From Paenibacillus sp. YYML68 (lineage in GTDB: Bacteria; Bacillota; Bacilli; Paenibacillales; NBRC-103111), in assembly GCF_027923405.1 (NCBI RefSeq), contig NZ_BQYI01000001.1, positions 2,086,501 to 2,150,500 of the forward strand: DNA of 64,000 nt. The letters run 5' to 3'. The translations under genes were made by a program, and so were the position numbers. Of this stretch, positions 27,412 through 36,236 are shown piece after piece. The notes beneath the pieces were generated by a model. That model was not told the DNA's origin and did no database searches. It worked only from the letters and a program-made list of their open reading frames with translations. Position 1 is the first letter of the stretch. Each line of letters begins with the position of its first letter.

Positions 27412-29184
27412 ATGTCGCTTCGTCACAAAATTATGATCGCTGTCGTGCTCCTCGTTCTGGTCCCGGTTGTACTCATGGGCAGCATCACGTATCGACTGTT
27501 CTCGAACGTGATCGAGAAGCAGACTGAGAGCTTCTACGCGACGAGTCTGCTGGAGACCGATCGTAAGATCCAGTACGTACTGAACGAGCTGAACGGCGTG
27601 TCAGATATTAGCATTACGCAGCCGCTCGTGCAGCAGGTGCTGAAGCGGTCGACCGGGAGCGAGAAACAGTATCCCGAAGGGTCGATTGGTCGCGAGCTGG
27701 AGGCTGAGCTGAACAAGCTGATTTTGTCCCATCCTAAGATTACGTCGCTCTCGCTGTACAACCAGCAGGGGATTGTATATTCGTCCGGCGTATCGGCGTC
27801 CATGAGCTATGAGGCGTTGGTCCGTCAGCCTTGGTTCCCGCACGTGCACGACTTGAAGGGGCGTCCGCTATGGCTCGGCCCCTTTGAGAATGCGGAGCTG
27901 TCGATGAATCAGCTGACGCACGTCCGTACGGTCAAGGACTATTACACGCTCGAGGACATCGGCACGCTCGTGTTGACGGTCAAGACGAGTGCTATAGACA
28001 CTATTTTTTGGGAGGCGGGCACGCTCAATGAGGGCGAGCTGCTCGTCGTGAACAAGCAAGGTACGATATTGTTTAGCAAATCCGGTGGCAAGGCCGGGGA
28101 GCAGGTTACGTTTCCATTTTTGCAAGGGGAGCAGCAAGAGGCTTATATCGATGAGTATGAAGGGGCCAAGACGTTCGTGACGTACCTCCCTTCGAGAATC
28201 GAGGGCTGGTATCTGGTGGCGCTTACACCGCTCGATAAGATGCGGGCGGAGACGATCAGTGTGCGTAATCTCGTGTTCGGGCTGCTCGCGCTGACACTGC
28301 TGAGCGTCATTCTGTTCGATGTATGGTTCATCCGCAAGCTGGTGCGTACGATTATCTCCGTCGTGAAGGCGATGCGCTATGCCGAGGCTGGCGCGTTCAC
28401 AGAGGTGCAGATGAGTCAGGAGGTATACCGCGACGAGTCGGGCTTGCTCGTGAAGGGGTTCAACCGCATGAGCCGACAAATTGACGACTTGATCAGACGT
28501 GTGGAGGAAGAGCAGCAGAGAAAGAAAGAGGCGGAGATGCAGGCGCTCGTGTCGCAGATCAATCCGCACTTCATATATAACTCACTGGAGACGATTAATT
28601 CGATGGCGGTGCTCCAGGGGAATAAAGAAATTAGCCGCCTCGTCATCTCGCTCGGGAAGCTGCTGCGCATTAGCATTAGCGAGACGCAGGAGCTGGTGTC
28701 GATTGCGACAGAGCTGGAGCATGTGCGGCATTACCTCTTCATCCAAATATGCCGGTTCGGGGACAAGCTGCAATATGAGCTGAACGTACCCGAGCAGCTG
28801 CGCAAGCATATGACGCTGAAGCTGATCGTGCAGCCGATCGTCGAGAATGCGCTGTATCACGGGATCGAGCCGCTGCAAGGTCAAGGCATTATCCGCATCG
28901 AGGCGCTGGAGGCTGGGGACGATCTCATTATCGAGGTGCGGGATAACGGCTACGGCATCGAGGCGGCACGCCTTGCGGAGCTGTTCGGGGACGCACAGTC
29001 CCCGGCGCTGGCAGGCAGGACGAAGCATCGCGGCGTCGGGATGAAGAATGTGCACGATCGTCTGCGCATCCGGTTCGGACCGCGCTACGGCATTCTCATC
29101 TGCTCCGAGATGAACGTGGGCACCATCGTACGCATCCGCATTCCGAGGCTCGGCATGGACGGTAGAGGAGGTACAGCAGGATGA
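27412..29184 (+). CDS. YesM-type sensor histidine kinase
   Basis: A 590-residue membrane kinase. Two membrane helices (about 8-30 and 280-305) bracket an extracellular sensor, followed by a HAMP domain, the His-kinase domain with phospho-acceptor motif QINPHFIYNSLE (His near residue 386) and an ATPase domain (VENALYHGIEPL, DNGYGI). GGGGAGGG precedes the chosen ATG; the frame extends to 27340 without support. It is 90 bp after the permease gene and overlaps the next binding-protein gene by 4 nt. Such kinases control the neighbouring sugar transporter via a YesN-type regulator. Confidence 0.93.
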   Translation: MSLRHKIMIAVVLLVLVPVVLMGSITYRLFSNVIEKQTESFYATSLLETDRKIQYVLNELNGVSDISITQPLVQQVLKRSTGSEKQYPEGSIGRELEAELNKLILSHPKITSLSLYNQQGIVYSSGVSASMSYEALVRQPWFPHVHDLKGRPLWLGPFENAELSMNQLTHVRTVKDYYTLEDIGTLVLTVKTSAIDTIFWEAGTLNEGELLVVNKQGTILFSKSGGKAGEQVTFPFLQGEQQEAYIDEYEGAKTFVTYLPSRIEGWYLVALTPLDKMRAETISVRNLVFGLLALTLLSVILFDVWFIRKLVRTIISVVKAMRYAEAGAFTEVQMSQEVYRDESGLLVKGFNRMSRQIDDLIRRVEEEQQRKKEAEMQALVSQINPHFIYNSLETINSMAVLQGNKEISRLVISLGKLLRISISETQELVSIATELEHVRHYLFIQICRFGDKLQYELNVPEQLRKHMTLKLIVQPIVENALYHGIEPLQGQGIIRIEALEAGDDLIIEVRDNGYGIEAARLAELFGDAQSPALAGRTKHRGVGMKNVHDRLRIRFGPRYGILICSEMNVGTIVRIRIPRLGMDGRGGTAG

Positions 29185-30506
29185 GGACAGAACGTACGCG
29201 CGCGTGCAGGCTACTGCTGCTGTTGATGGCACTCGTCATACTGGCGGCTGCGGTCTCGGGCTGTATGAGCTCGGAGGACAACGGCGAGGAAGCGAAGATC
29301 AAGCTGTATTTCAGGCACGTCTGGATTCAGAAGCACAACGGCTCGATGGAGCAAATAATAACCGACGCCATCCGTCGATTCGAGAAGGAGCATCCGAACG
29401 TACGCGTCGACTTCGAAGGGATGCACCAGACGCAGCACCGCGAGCAGAAGCTGAAGAGCGAGATGGTGACCGGCAATCCGCCGGATCTGTTCGTGCTGTT
29501 CGGCGGGGCGGAGCTGGAGCCGTACGTGAGGGCTGAGCGGCTGCTCGACCTGACCGATTACTTGAAGGAGAGCGGACTGTATGAGCAGTTCCACGATCTG
29601 AGTCTGTGGACGTTCGATCAGCGTGTATATGGGCTTCCGGTGGAAGGCTTCACCGAGCCGGTGTTCTATAATAAGAAGCTGTTCGCGGAGCTGGGGTTGA
29701 GTGTGCCGACGAATTGGGAGCAGCTGACCGATGTGATCCGGAGGCTGAATGCGGCTGGCGTAACGCCGATGGCGATCGGCAACTCGGAGCGCTGGCCTGG
29801 GGCGGCGCATTACCATTATTTCCTCGAGCGTTATGCGGGTAATGATCCGATCCAGCGTATTGTGAAGGGCGAGGGCAGCTTCCTGCTGCCGGAGTATGAG
29901 GAAGCGACGGAGCGCTTCCTCGAATTCGCCCGGCTGAAGCCGTTCGCACCACAGCCTGGTCATCGAGCTATCCTGGAGGCGGAGCAGATGTTTCTGCAGG
30001 GCAAGGCGGCGATGTTCCTGAGCGGCAGCTGGGAGGTGTCGATCTTCCCGCCGGGTGCGGATTTCGCGGATCAGGTGGGCGTGTTTCATTTTCCGAACGT
30101 GACGGATCAGTCAGGGGTTAAGCAAAGCTTAGCAAGCGGCTATACGTTCGGCATCGGCTTATCTGCGAATCTTACGGGGGAGAAACGAAGGATGGCGCTC
30201 GAGCTGCTGAAGGCGATCTACTCGCCCGAGGTGCAGCAGCGTGTCGTCTATGAGGCGTATCGGATGCCTTCGATGAAGGTCGAGGTCGATGAGCGACGCA
30301 TTGGGCCTGTGTATAAGCAGATTGCCGAGCAGCTGGAGTCGGCGGACGCTACCTTCATCCCGTACGATAACGTGCTGCCTCCTGCGATGCATGAGACGTT
30401 CTTCCAGGTGACTGATGAGCTTATCGAGGATCGGATTACCGCTAAGGAAGCGCTGCAGCGATTGGAGAATGAGCGCAAGCGATACAATACGATGATTGGT
30501 AAATAG
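29181..30506 (+). CDS. Second solute-binding lipoprotein, nested in the two-component operon
   Basis: A 441-residue extracellular binding protein. The signal peptide ends in VSGCMSS, a lipobox-like site. The fold pattern matches family-1 sugar-binding proteins (RRFEKEHPNVRVDFEGM, NPPDLFVLFGG, LFLQGKAAMFLSGSW-like segment). It begins in an ATGA overlap with the kinase gene and ends 15 nt before the regulator gene, so it is part of the signalling block rather than of the transporter. A role in presenting ligand to the kinase is the simplest reading. Confidence 0.9.
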   Translation: MRTERTRACRLLLLLMALVILAAAVSGCMSSEDNGEEAKIKLYFRHVWIQKHNGSMEQIITDAIRRFEKEHPNVRVDFEGMHQTQHREQKLKSEMVTGNPPDLFVLFGGAELEPYVRAERLLDLTDYLKESGLYEQFHDLSLWTFDQRVYGLPVEGFTEPVFYNKKLFAELGLSVPTNWEQLTDVIRRLNAAGVTPMAIGNSERWPGAAHYHYFLERYAGNDPIQRIVKGEGSFLLPEYEEATERFLEFARLKPFAPQPGHRAILEAEQMFLQGKAAMFLSGSWEVSIFPPGADFADQVGVFHFPNVTDQSGVKQSLASGYTFGIGLSANLTGEKRRMALELLKAIYSPEVQQRVVYEAYRMPSMKVEVDERRIGPVYKQIAEQLESADATFIPYDNVLPPAMHETFFQVTDELIEDRITAKEALQRLENERKRYNTMIGK

Positions 30507-30521
30507 GAAGGAGGAATCCGG

Positions 30522-32249
30522 ATGTCTGTGGTGCATCGAGTCGTGCTCGTTGATGATGAGAATATTATCGTGCGCAGCTTGAGGGCGGCGCTGCCTTGGG
30601 ACGAGATGGGCATGGAGGTCGTCGCTGACGCCTCCAACGGGAAGGATGGGCTGCGACTCATCCGCGAGCTGAAGCCGGACATCGTGATCAGTGACATTCG
30701 GATGCCGGTGCTGGATGGCATCGCCATGATGAAGGAGGCGCTGGAGGAGCGACCAGCGCCGATCTTCGTGCTGCTGAGCGGCTACAGCGAGTTCGAGTAT
30801 GCGCGAGAGGCGGTGCGCGCGGGCGCGTTCGACTATCTATTAAAGCCAGTCGACCATGAGGAGCTGGAGTCGGTCATGCGGGAGGCGAAGAAGCGTCTTG
30901 AGCAGGAGGCGCAGCAGCAGCATGAGCGGGAATATTTGACCCGGTCCGTTCAGTCGTTGTCAACACTCGTGCGGGAGCGGCTCGTTAGCCTCATGCTGGA
31001 GGGCGAGCAGCAGCCGGTCGATCCGTCGTATTGGCTGCAGGGCTGGGACCTTGAGCATCCGTACGTGATGCTGGTGGTGGCGCTTGACGATACGCTGGAG
31101 GTGCATCAGTGGAGCAGTGAGGATCGGCGGTTGTGGTTTTTTGCCGTGAACAATGTGCTTAGCGAATTCGGGCAAAATAACGGCGCCTTGACCGTGTTCC
31201 CGTTCCGAAGCGGGGAGTGGGTCGTGCTGCTGCCGAATGCGAACCGTACCGAGGTCGAGCGTATTGCCGGGGAAATGATTCCGCTCATCAAGTCGTGCAC
31301 GAAGCTGGCCTGCTCGGTCGGTGTAAGTGCGGTGCATCAGGGACTCGGACAGCTGTTCGCCTGCTATCGCAGTGCGCAGCAGGCGCTGCTGCGGCGGTTC
31401 GCTAGTGGACGCGAGCAGGTGTACGTCGATGGTGTGTTGCCGCAGGGAGCTGCAGATAGGGCGGCTGATGCGTTCGTGGTCCATCAGGAGGTGACTGTGC
31501 GCGGACAGCTGTCGAGACTGGGCACAGAATCGTTCACGTCATCGTCTACAGTACCGACGGAGATGAAGCAGCGGAAGGAGAACATCGGGCAAGACTCTCT
31601 GCTTCGGTGGGAGCTGCGTATCTGCGAGGCGATCGCCGGCTTCGACCGGGAGCAGACGCTCGGCATTCTGAGAGAGCTGTTCGTCCTTCTGCGCGAGAGT
31701 GGTGTTCGTCAGCCTGAGGCTGCCGCTGTGATGATCGAGCTGACGGTCGGCATGTCGCGCCAGCTGAGCGAGCTGAGCCGCGAGCCGTTCGGCATGCTGA
31801 AGGAGCTCATCGCTGGACTGCCGATGTGCGGCACGCTGGAGGAGATGGAGCTGCTGGTCCGGCAGGCGCTGCTCTCCTACATCGATCGGACGATGACGAC
31901 CGTCTCGGGCGAAGCGGAGGGTAATTCCATCCGCAAGGCGACCGACTACATGGCGGGTCGGTTCCACTACGACCTGAGCATGGAGGAGGTGTCCGAGTTC
32001 GTAGGCTTGAGCTGCAGCCACTTCTGCGTCCTGTTCAAGAAGGAGACGGGACTTACGTTCCTCGAATATTTAACGAAGCTTCGAGTGGAGCGCGCCTGCT
32101 CGATTCTGAAGAATACGCAGGTGAAGGTGTATCAGATCGCGCCGCTCGTGGGGTATCAGGATGCGAAATATTTTACGCAGGTGTTCAAGAAGCTGGTAGG
32201 CAAGACGCCCTCGGAGTACCGGACAATGGTGCAGGTGAGCGACAGTTGA
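30522..32249 (+). CDS. YesN/AraC-family response regulator
   Basis: A 575-residue regulator. The receiver domain has DD at 11-12, phospho-acceptor Asp58 in ISDIRMPVLDG and Lys in LLKPVDHEE. A long middle region (150-460) is typical of YesN proteins. The C-terminal 100 residues hold two AraC-type helix-turn-helix motifs (MEEVSEFVGLSCSHFCVLFK and YQIAPLVGYQDAKYFTQVFK). GAAGGAGG precedes the ATG. It probably activates the sugar transport operon just upstream. Confidence 0.94.
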   Translation: MSVVHRVVLVDDENIIVRSLRAALPWDEMGMEVVADASNGKDGLRLIRELKPDIVISDIRMPVLDGIAMMKEALEERPAPIFVLLSGYSEFEYAREAVRAGAFDYLLKPVDHEELESVMREAKKRLEQEAQQQHEREYLTRSVQSLSTLVRERLVSLMLEGEQQPVDPSYWLQGWDLEHPYVMLVVALDDTLEVHQWSSEDRRLWFFAVNNVLSEFGQNNGALTVFPFRSGEWVVLLPNANRTEVERIAGEMIPLIKSCTKLACSVGVSAVHQGLGQLFACYRSAQQALLRRFASGREQVYVDGVLPQGAADRAADAFVVHQEVTVRGQLSRLGTESFTSSSTVPTEMKQRKENIGQDSLLRWELRICEAIAGFDREQTLGILRELFVLLRESGVRQPEAAAVMIELTVGMSRQLSELSREPFGMLKELIAGLPMCGTLEEMELLVRQALLSYIDRTMTTVSGEAEGNSIRKATDYMAGRFHYDLSMEEVSEFVGLSCSHFCVLFKKETGLTFLEYLTKLRVERACSILKNTQVKVYQIAPLVGYQDAKYFTQVFKKLVGKTPSEYRTMVQVSDS

Positions 32250-32262
32250 ATGGTAGGCTGAT

Positions 32263-32288
32263 GGCCGTTCCGCTTAGGCGGGGCGGCC
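32263..32288 (+). terminator. Weak hairpin after the response regulator gene
   Basis: GGCCG..CCGC pairs with GCGG..CGGCC around a 4-nt loop, with little T-tract. The remainder of 32250-32430 holds no gene. Confidence 0.4.
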
Positions 32289-32438
32289 TTGCTGTGTGAC
32301 GGGATGGCGGGAGTATACGTGGGGAGCTTGAGCTTGGTTCGGATCATTGAGTGTTATAGAGCTGAGTGATATAGTAATCAAGGATGGGAGATTCATAGAA
32401 TTTGTTAAAAAATTGTTAATTGTAGAGGAGTGGGATCG

Positions 32439-33104
32439 GTGTGGAATAAAGCGATGCGCTCGCTGCTGTGCGGCCTGGTGTTGATGCTAAGTGTGTCGGG
32501 GACTACCATAGCGAAGCCAGAGTCTGAAGATAAGGGGAAGGCGTCAAGTAAGTTGACCTACAACTTCAGCAATATTCAAGTGCTGTACGCGGCTGAATTC
32601 AATGCGTACCCTGCTGGTACATCGTTCGTGCCGGGGCAGAGTGTGTCCGTTAGCTCGTCCGTATATGGCTCGGTGTACGGGGCTGTGTATGGCCCGCAGC
32701 CGCTGCGTGTGTTGTATGGGGTTGTCAGTCTTGATGCCAGCACCGGTATGCAGGAGGAGTTTATTAAGGTTAGCGAAGGTGCGCAGAGTGTGAGAGGGCT
32801 GTCGAATGGCACGGGCTGGGAGAACTATGGACAAGGCCATAAGCATAAGGAGCTGTCGACCGAATTCGTAACGGGTAAGAAGCTGGAGGGCAATAGTGTC
32901 GTTAAGGATTATTCGGACGGTTGGAAAACGATCAAGCTGACGCGTTATATCGATGAATACAGCAATTTAACGAATATGCACATTCAATTCGGCTGGGACA
33001 TGCGGGGGTCGCATGATCCGTTCTTCCAGAGGCTGACGGAAACGAGCTACGTGGTTGATATGAGCAGCTTGAAATATGTCGGAAAGCAAGGTGCACAGCC
33101 ATGA
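32439..33104 (+). CDS. Secreted protein of unknown function
   Basis: A 221-residue protein with a signal peptide (MRSLLCGLVLMLSVSGTTIA, cut probably after AKA-like TIAKP). I recognise no domain. The mature part begins with a charged linker; residues 45-75 are rich in Ser, Val and Tyr with repeated SVYGSVYGAVYG units. The GTG at 32439 has GAGGAG 8 nt upstream; an in-frame GTG at 32430 lies inside that site. It overlaps the SLH-like gene by 4 nt, so the two secreted proteins are probably co-expressed at the cell surface. Confidence 0.75.
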   Translation: MWNKAMRSLLCGLVLMLSVSGTTIAKPESEDKGKASSKLTYNFSNIQVLYAAEFNAYPAGTSFVPGQSVSVSSSVYGSVYGAVYGPQPLRVLYGVVSLDASTGMQEEFIKVSEGAQSVRGLSNGTGWENYGQGHKHKELSTEFVTGKKLEGNSVVKDYSDGWKTIKLTRYIDEYSNLTNMHIQFGWDMRGSHDPFFQRLTETSYVVDMSSLKYVGKQGAQP

Positions 33105-33967
33105 GTAGAACGTCAAAGAGGCACATTGACGGGCGCTACATGCTGGCAGCAGGATTAGTGGGAGTGATCGCAGCATCGTCCGTCTATGCGTCGGACAGCT
33201 TCGCGACTCGGGCGGCAGCGGGTCAGCAGCAGGTGCAAGGCGCTGCTACAGCGAATGCACAGCAGCAGGCGCAAGGCGCTACTGGTGCAAATGGACAGAA
33301 GCTAGTACAAGTTGCGGCTAATGCGAACGCACTGCAGCATCAGGCGAAGGCCGATACGCTAAATCAGCTGCGGCTGTTCCAGGGAACGTCTGCTGGGTAT
33401 GAGCTGGACCAGCCGTTCACCCGGGCGCAGGGCGCGGTCATGCTGCTTCGGCTGCTCGGCTTGGAGGACGATGCGCAGCAAGCGGCTCAATCGCCGGTAT
33501 TCGCGGATTCCGCAGCACCGTATTGGGCAGCTCCATACGTCGCGTTCACACATCAGAAGGGACTTGTGCGCGGCGTCTCGGAGACGGCATTCGCACCGGA
33601 TGCGCCGATGACTGGCGCTCAGTTCATCACCTTGACGTTGCGGGCGCTGGGCTATGCCGAGGCCGAGCCGGAGCAGGCATCCGCCCTTGCCGTGACGGCA
33701 GGGCTGCTGTCGGGTGAGCAGGCAGGGCAGCTGACGGGCAAGACGCATTTTCTCCGTGACGACATGGTCGCGGTTGCTTACTATGCGCTGACGACGAGGC
33801 TGAAGTCTGGTGAGCAGACGCTGATTGAGAAGCTTGTCGACACGGACGGAGCGGTGAACCGGGAGCTGGCGCTGCAATCTGGCCTATACTCGAAGCCAGC
33901 GTCGAACGATCCGCTGGACCATATCGAAGCGGCGCTGCGTCGGGCGCTCAACGAGTCGAGACGATGA
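33101..33967 (+). CDS. Secreted S-layer-homology (SLH) domain protein
   Basis: A 288-residue protein with an N-terminal signal or anchor (MLAAGLVGVIAASSVYA). A Gln/Ala repeat follows (QGAATANAQQQAQGATGANGQ, trimmed at both ends), then two SLH-like units. The first starts near LFQGTSAGYELDQPFTRAQGAVMLL; the second spans FADSAAPYWAAPYVAFTHQK to FITLTLRALGYAE. SLH units bind pyruvylated secondary wall polymer, so this should be a wall-bound partner of the protein encoded just upstream. No enzymatic domain is visible. Confidence 0.8.
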   Translation: MSRTSKRHIDGRYMLAAGLVGVIAASSVYASDSFATRAAAGQQQVQGAATANAQQQAQGATGANGQKLVQVAANANALQHQAKADTLNQLRLFQGTSAGYELDQPFTRAQGAVMLLRLLGLEDDAQQAAQSPVFADSAAPYWAAPYVAFTHQKGLVRGVSETAFAPDAPMTGAQFITLTLRALGYAEAEPEQASALAVTAGLLSGEQAGQLTGKTHFLRDDMVAVAYYALTTRLKSGEQTLIEKLVDTDGAVNRELALQSGLYSKPASNDPLDHIEAALRRALNESRR

Positions 33968-34062
33968 GGATGCTGTACCTATACTAGAGAAGCTTGAATC
34001 GGACTGGACAACCATCCCACTAGCGCGTCACTTTCAGGTGATGTAGTATCGAGGATGCCCCT

Positions 34063-34091
34063 AACATGTTCCGTCATATAGGGAACCTGTT
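34063..34091 (+). terminator. Imperfect hairpin between the SLH gene and the MATE gene
   Basis: AACATGTTCC pairs with GGAACCTGTT (one mismatch), followed by ATTTTA. It may end the SLH transcript or lie in the leader of the MATE gene. Confidence 0.35.
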
Positions 34092-34123
34092 ATTTTAGGA
34101 TAGAGAGTAGAGGAGAAACCAAC

Positions 34124-35509
34124 TTGAGCCTTACTGCGGAACCATCATCTTGGACTAAACTTAGCTTATTTGCCGTCACATGGCCCATTTTCGTCGATAC
34201 GGTTCTACGAATGTTAATAGGCACTGCTGATGTCTTGATGCTTAGCCGATTGTCCGATCAGGCGGCGGGAGCTATCGGTCTTGCCAACGAAATCATTATG
34301 TTCTGCATTCTGATGTTCGGCTTCGTCGGCATCGGAACGTCGGTTGCGTTGACGCAATATATTGGCGCTGGTAAGCCGGAGACGGCAAGCCGCATCTCGG
34401 CGCTTGCGATCACGATGAACCTGCTATTCGGAATCGTCGTGAGTGGAGCGCTGCTTCTATTGAGCGAGCCGTTAATGCGCTGGATGAATCTGGACGCGGA
34501 GCTGCTCGAGCTGGCGAAGCCGTATTTGCTGCTCGTCGGGGGCTTCATCTGGATCGAGGCGCTATCGAGCTCCGTATCATCCGTCATTCGGGCGAACGGT
34601 CATACGAAGGATGTTATGTATGTGACGCTTGGGATGAACATTTTGAACGTTACGGGGAACCTGGTGCTGATCTTCGGTTACTTGGGATTTCCTGCGATGG
34701 GCATTACGGGCGCGGTCATCTCGACCGTCGTCAGCCGGGCTCTCGCTCTCTTCGTGCTGTTCATCCTCATGTATCGCCGCTTGCCTGCGCCTATACGGTT
34801 GAATGATTATGTCACGTTCGATAAGCGCTATATGGGACAAATCTTATCCATCGGCCTTCCGGCCGCCGGAGAGCAACTGGCTTGGCAATCCCAGCATATG
34901 ATGGTATTCAGCTTCATCAACCTGCTCGGACAATCGGCGCTTGCAGCTCACGTCTACATGTTCAATATTAGCTATTACTTCATGGCGCTGGCGATCTCTG
35001 TGGGGATCGGTACTGAAATTATCGTCGGTCATATGGTCGGCGCTGGCCAGACGAAGCTGGCGTACCATCGGCTGCTCCGCAGCTTGAAGATCAGCATGGT
35101 GCTGACGATTGCGGTCGTAGCCCTCGCCGCTCTATTCCGTTACGAGCTGTTCGAGCTGTTCACGGACGATCCAGCGATCATTTCCGTTGGAGTTACACTC
35201 ATGCTGCTCTCCATTATTATCGAGCCTGGACGTACGTTCAACCTCGTTGTCATTAATTCGCTGCGCGCAGCAGGAGATGCTCGATTCCCTGTTGTGATGG
35301 GCGTGCTGTCGATGTGGGGCATATGCGTGCCGCTGGCTTACTTGCTCGGCATACATTACGAGATGGGTCTGATCGGCATCTGGCTGGCCTTCACCGTCGA
35401 CGAATGGCTTCGCGGCATTGTGATGCTGCTTCGCTGGCGCAGCCGCATATGGGAGAAGAAGGCGCTGGTCCAGGCCGAGCCTGCGGCTCTTGCAAGTCAT
35501 GCGAGCTGA
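34124..35509 (+). CDS. MATE-family efflux transporter
   Basis: A 461-residue membrane protein with about 12 helices in two similar halves, the size of MATE proteins. Typical blocks include WPIFVDTVLRMLIGTADVLMLSR at the start (shown in part) and PAAGEQLAWQSQHMMVFSFIN in the middle. It is a cation-coupled multidrug exporter of the plasma membrane by family. The TTG start has AGAGGAG upstream. It stands alone, with the 63-bp tandem repeats beginning about 100 bp after its stop. Confidence 0.9.
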   Translation: MSLTAEPSSWTKLSLFAVTWPIFVDTVLRMLIGTADVLMLSRLSDQAAGAIGLANEIIMFCILMFGFVGIGTSVALTQYIGAGKPETASRISALAITMNLLFGIVVSGALLLLSEPLMRWMNLDAELLELAKPYLLLVGGFIWIEALSSSVSSVIRANGHTKDVMYVTLGMNILNVTGNLVLIFGYLGFPAMGITGAVISTVVSRALALFVLFILMYRRLPAPIRLNDYVTFDKRYMGQILSIGLPAAGEQLAWQSQHMMVFSFINLLGQSALAAHVYMFNISYYFMALAISVGIGTEIIVGHMVGAGQTKLAYHRLLRSLKISMVLTIAVVALAALFRYELFELFTDDPAIISVGVTLMLLSIIIEPGRTFNLVVINSLRAAGDARFPVVMGVLSMWGICVPLAYLLGIHYEMGLIGIWLAFTVDEWLRGIVMLLRWRSRIWEKKALVQAEPAALASHAS

Positions 35510-35606
35510 CGAGGTAGGCGGGTGTAGATATATAGTTGTTGAAGGAAGATGGTCCCTCTTGGCGGGGCCGTCTTCCTTTTTTGTTTCTCGAGGCGCGGGA
35601 CTGCGC

Positions 35607-36133
35607 GGAATAACGCACGTATCGTGCGCTATGGGTTCGCGCGGGCGGATGCGAGGCGAGGGACAACGCGGAATAACGCACGTAACGTGCGTTATGGGTT
35701 CACGCAGGCGGGTACGAGGCGCGGGACGGCGCGGAATAACGCACATATCGTGCGTTATGGGTTCACGCGTGCGGGTGCGAGGCGCGGGACGGCGCGGAAT
35801 AACGCACGTATCGTGCGTTATGGGTTCACGCGGGTGGGTGCGAGGTGAGGGACGCGGCGGAATAACGCACGTATCGTTCGTTATGGGTTCGCACGTGCGG
35901 GTGCGAGGTGAGGGACCGCGCGGAATAACGCACGTATCGTGCGTTATCGGTTCACGCGTGCGGGTGCGAGGCGCGGGACTGCGCGGAATAACGCACGTAT
36001 CGTGCGTTATGGGTTCGCGCGGGCGGGTGCGAGGCGAGAGTCGCGGCGGAATAACGCACGTATCGTGCGTTATGGGTTCACGCGGGCGGGTGCGAGGCGA
36101 GAGTCGTGGCGGAATAACGCACGTATCGTGCGC
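35607..36133. repeat. Nine tandem 63-bp repeats, each with a perfect or near-perfect palindrome
   Basis: Copies begin with GGAATAACGCAC at 35607, 35670, 35733, 35796, 35859, 35922, 35985, 36048 and 36111 (last one truncated): exactly 63 bp apart. Each unit carries the arms ATAACGCACG and CGTGCGTTAT around TAT, then TGGGTTCxCGCG and a G-rich tail with GGGTGCGAGGCG. Copies 4, 6, 7 and 8 have perfect arms; copies 1, 3 and 5 have one change each, and copy 2 changes only the loop. Because 63 is divisible by 3, long open frames run through on both strands; I regard them as spurious. Confidence 0.95.
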
Positions 36134-36165
36134 GCTGTACCCGTTTTCTTCTGATTTTATACTAT

Positions 36166-36222
36166 ACAAACAAAAACAAACGTGATAAACTCAAAACAAT
36201 CCCAAATAAACAAACACAAACG
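36166..36222 (+). promoter_or_regulatory. Two direct A/C-rich repeats, candidate operators of the rhamnose operon
   Basis: ACAAACAAAAACAAACG (36166-36182) and ATAAACAAACACAAACG (36206-36222) are related 17-mers 40 bp apart, close to four helix turns. They lie between the tandem repeats and the ribosome site of the first rhamnose gene. The DeoR-family regulator encoded at 41700 is the obvious candidate to bind them. A TATACT box at 36157-36162 may be the -10. Confidence 0.45.
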
Positions 36223-36236
36223 GAGGTAAACACAAT

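Noticed and set aside
35490-36185. Open frames of 231 codons (+) and 345 codons (-) across the 63-bp repeats
   Set aside because: They exist only because the repeat length is a multiple of three without stops. They encode a monotone 21-residue repeat, occur on both strands and lack ribosome sites. The palindromes point to DNA- or RNA-level structure.
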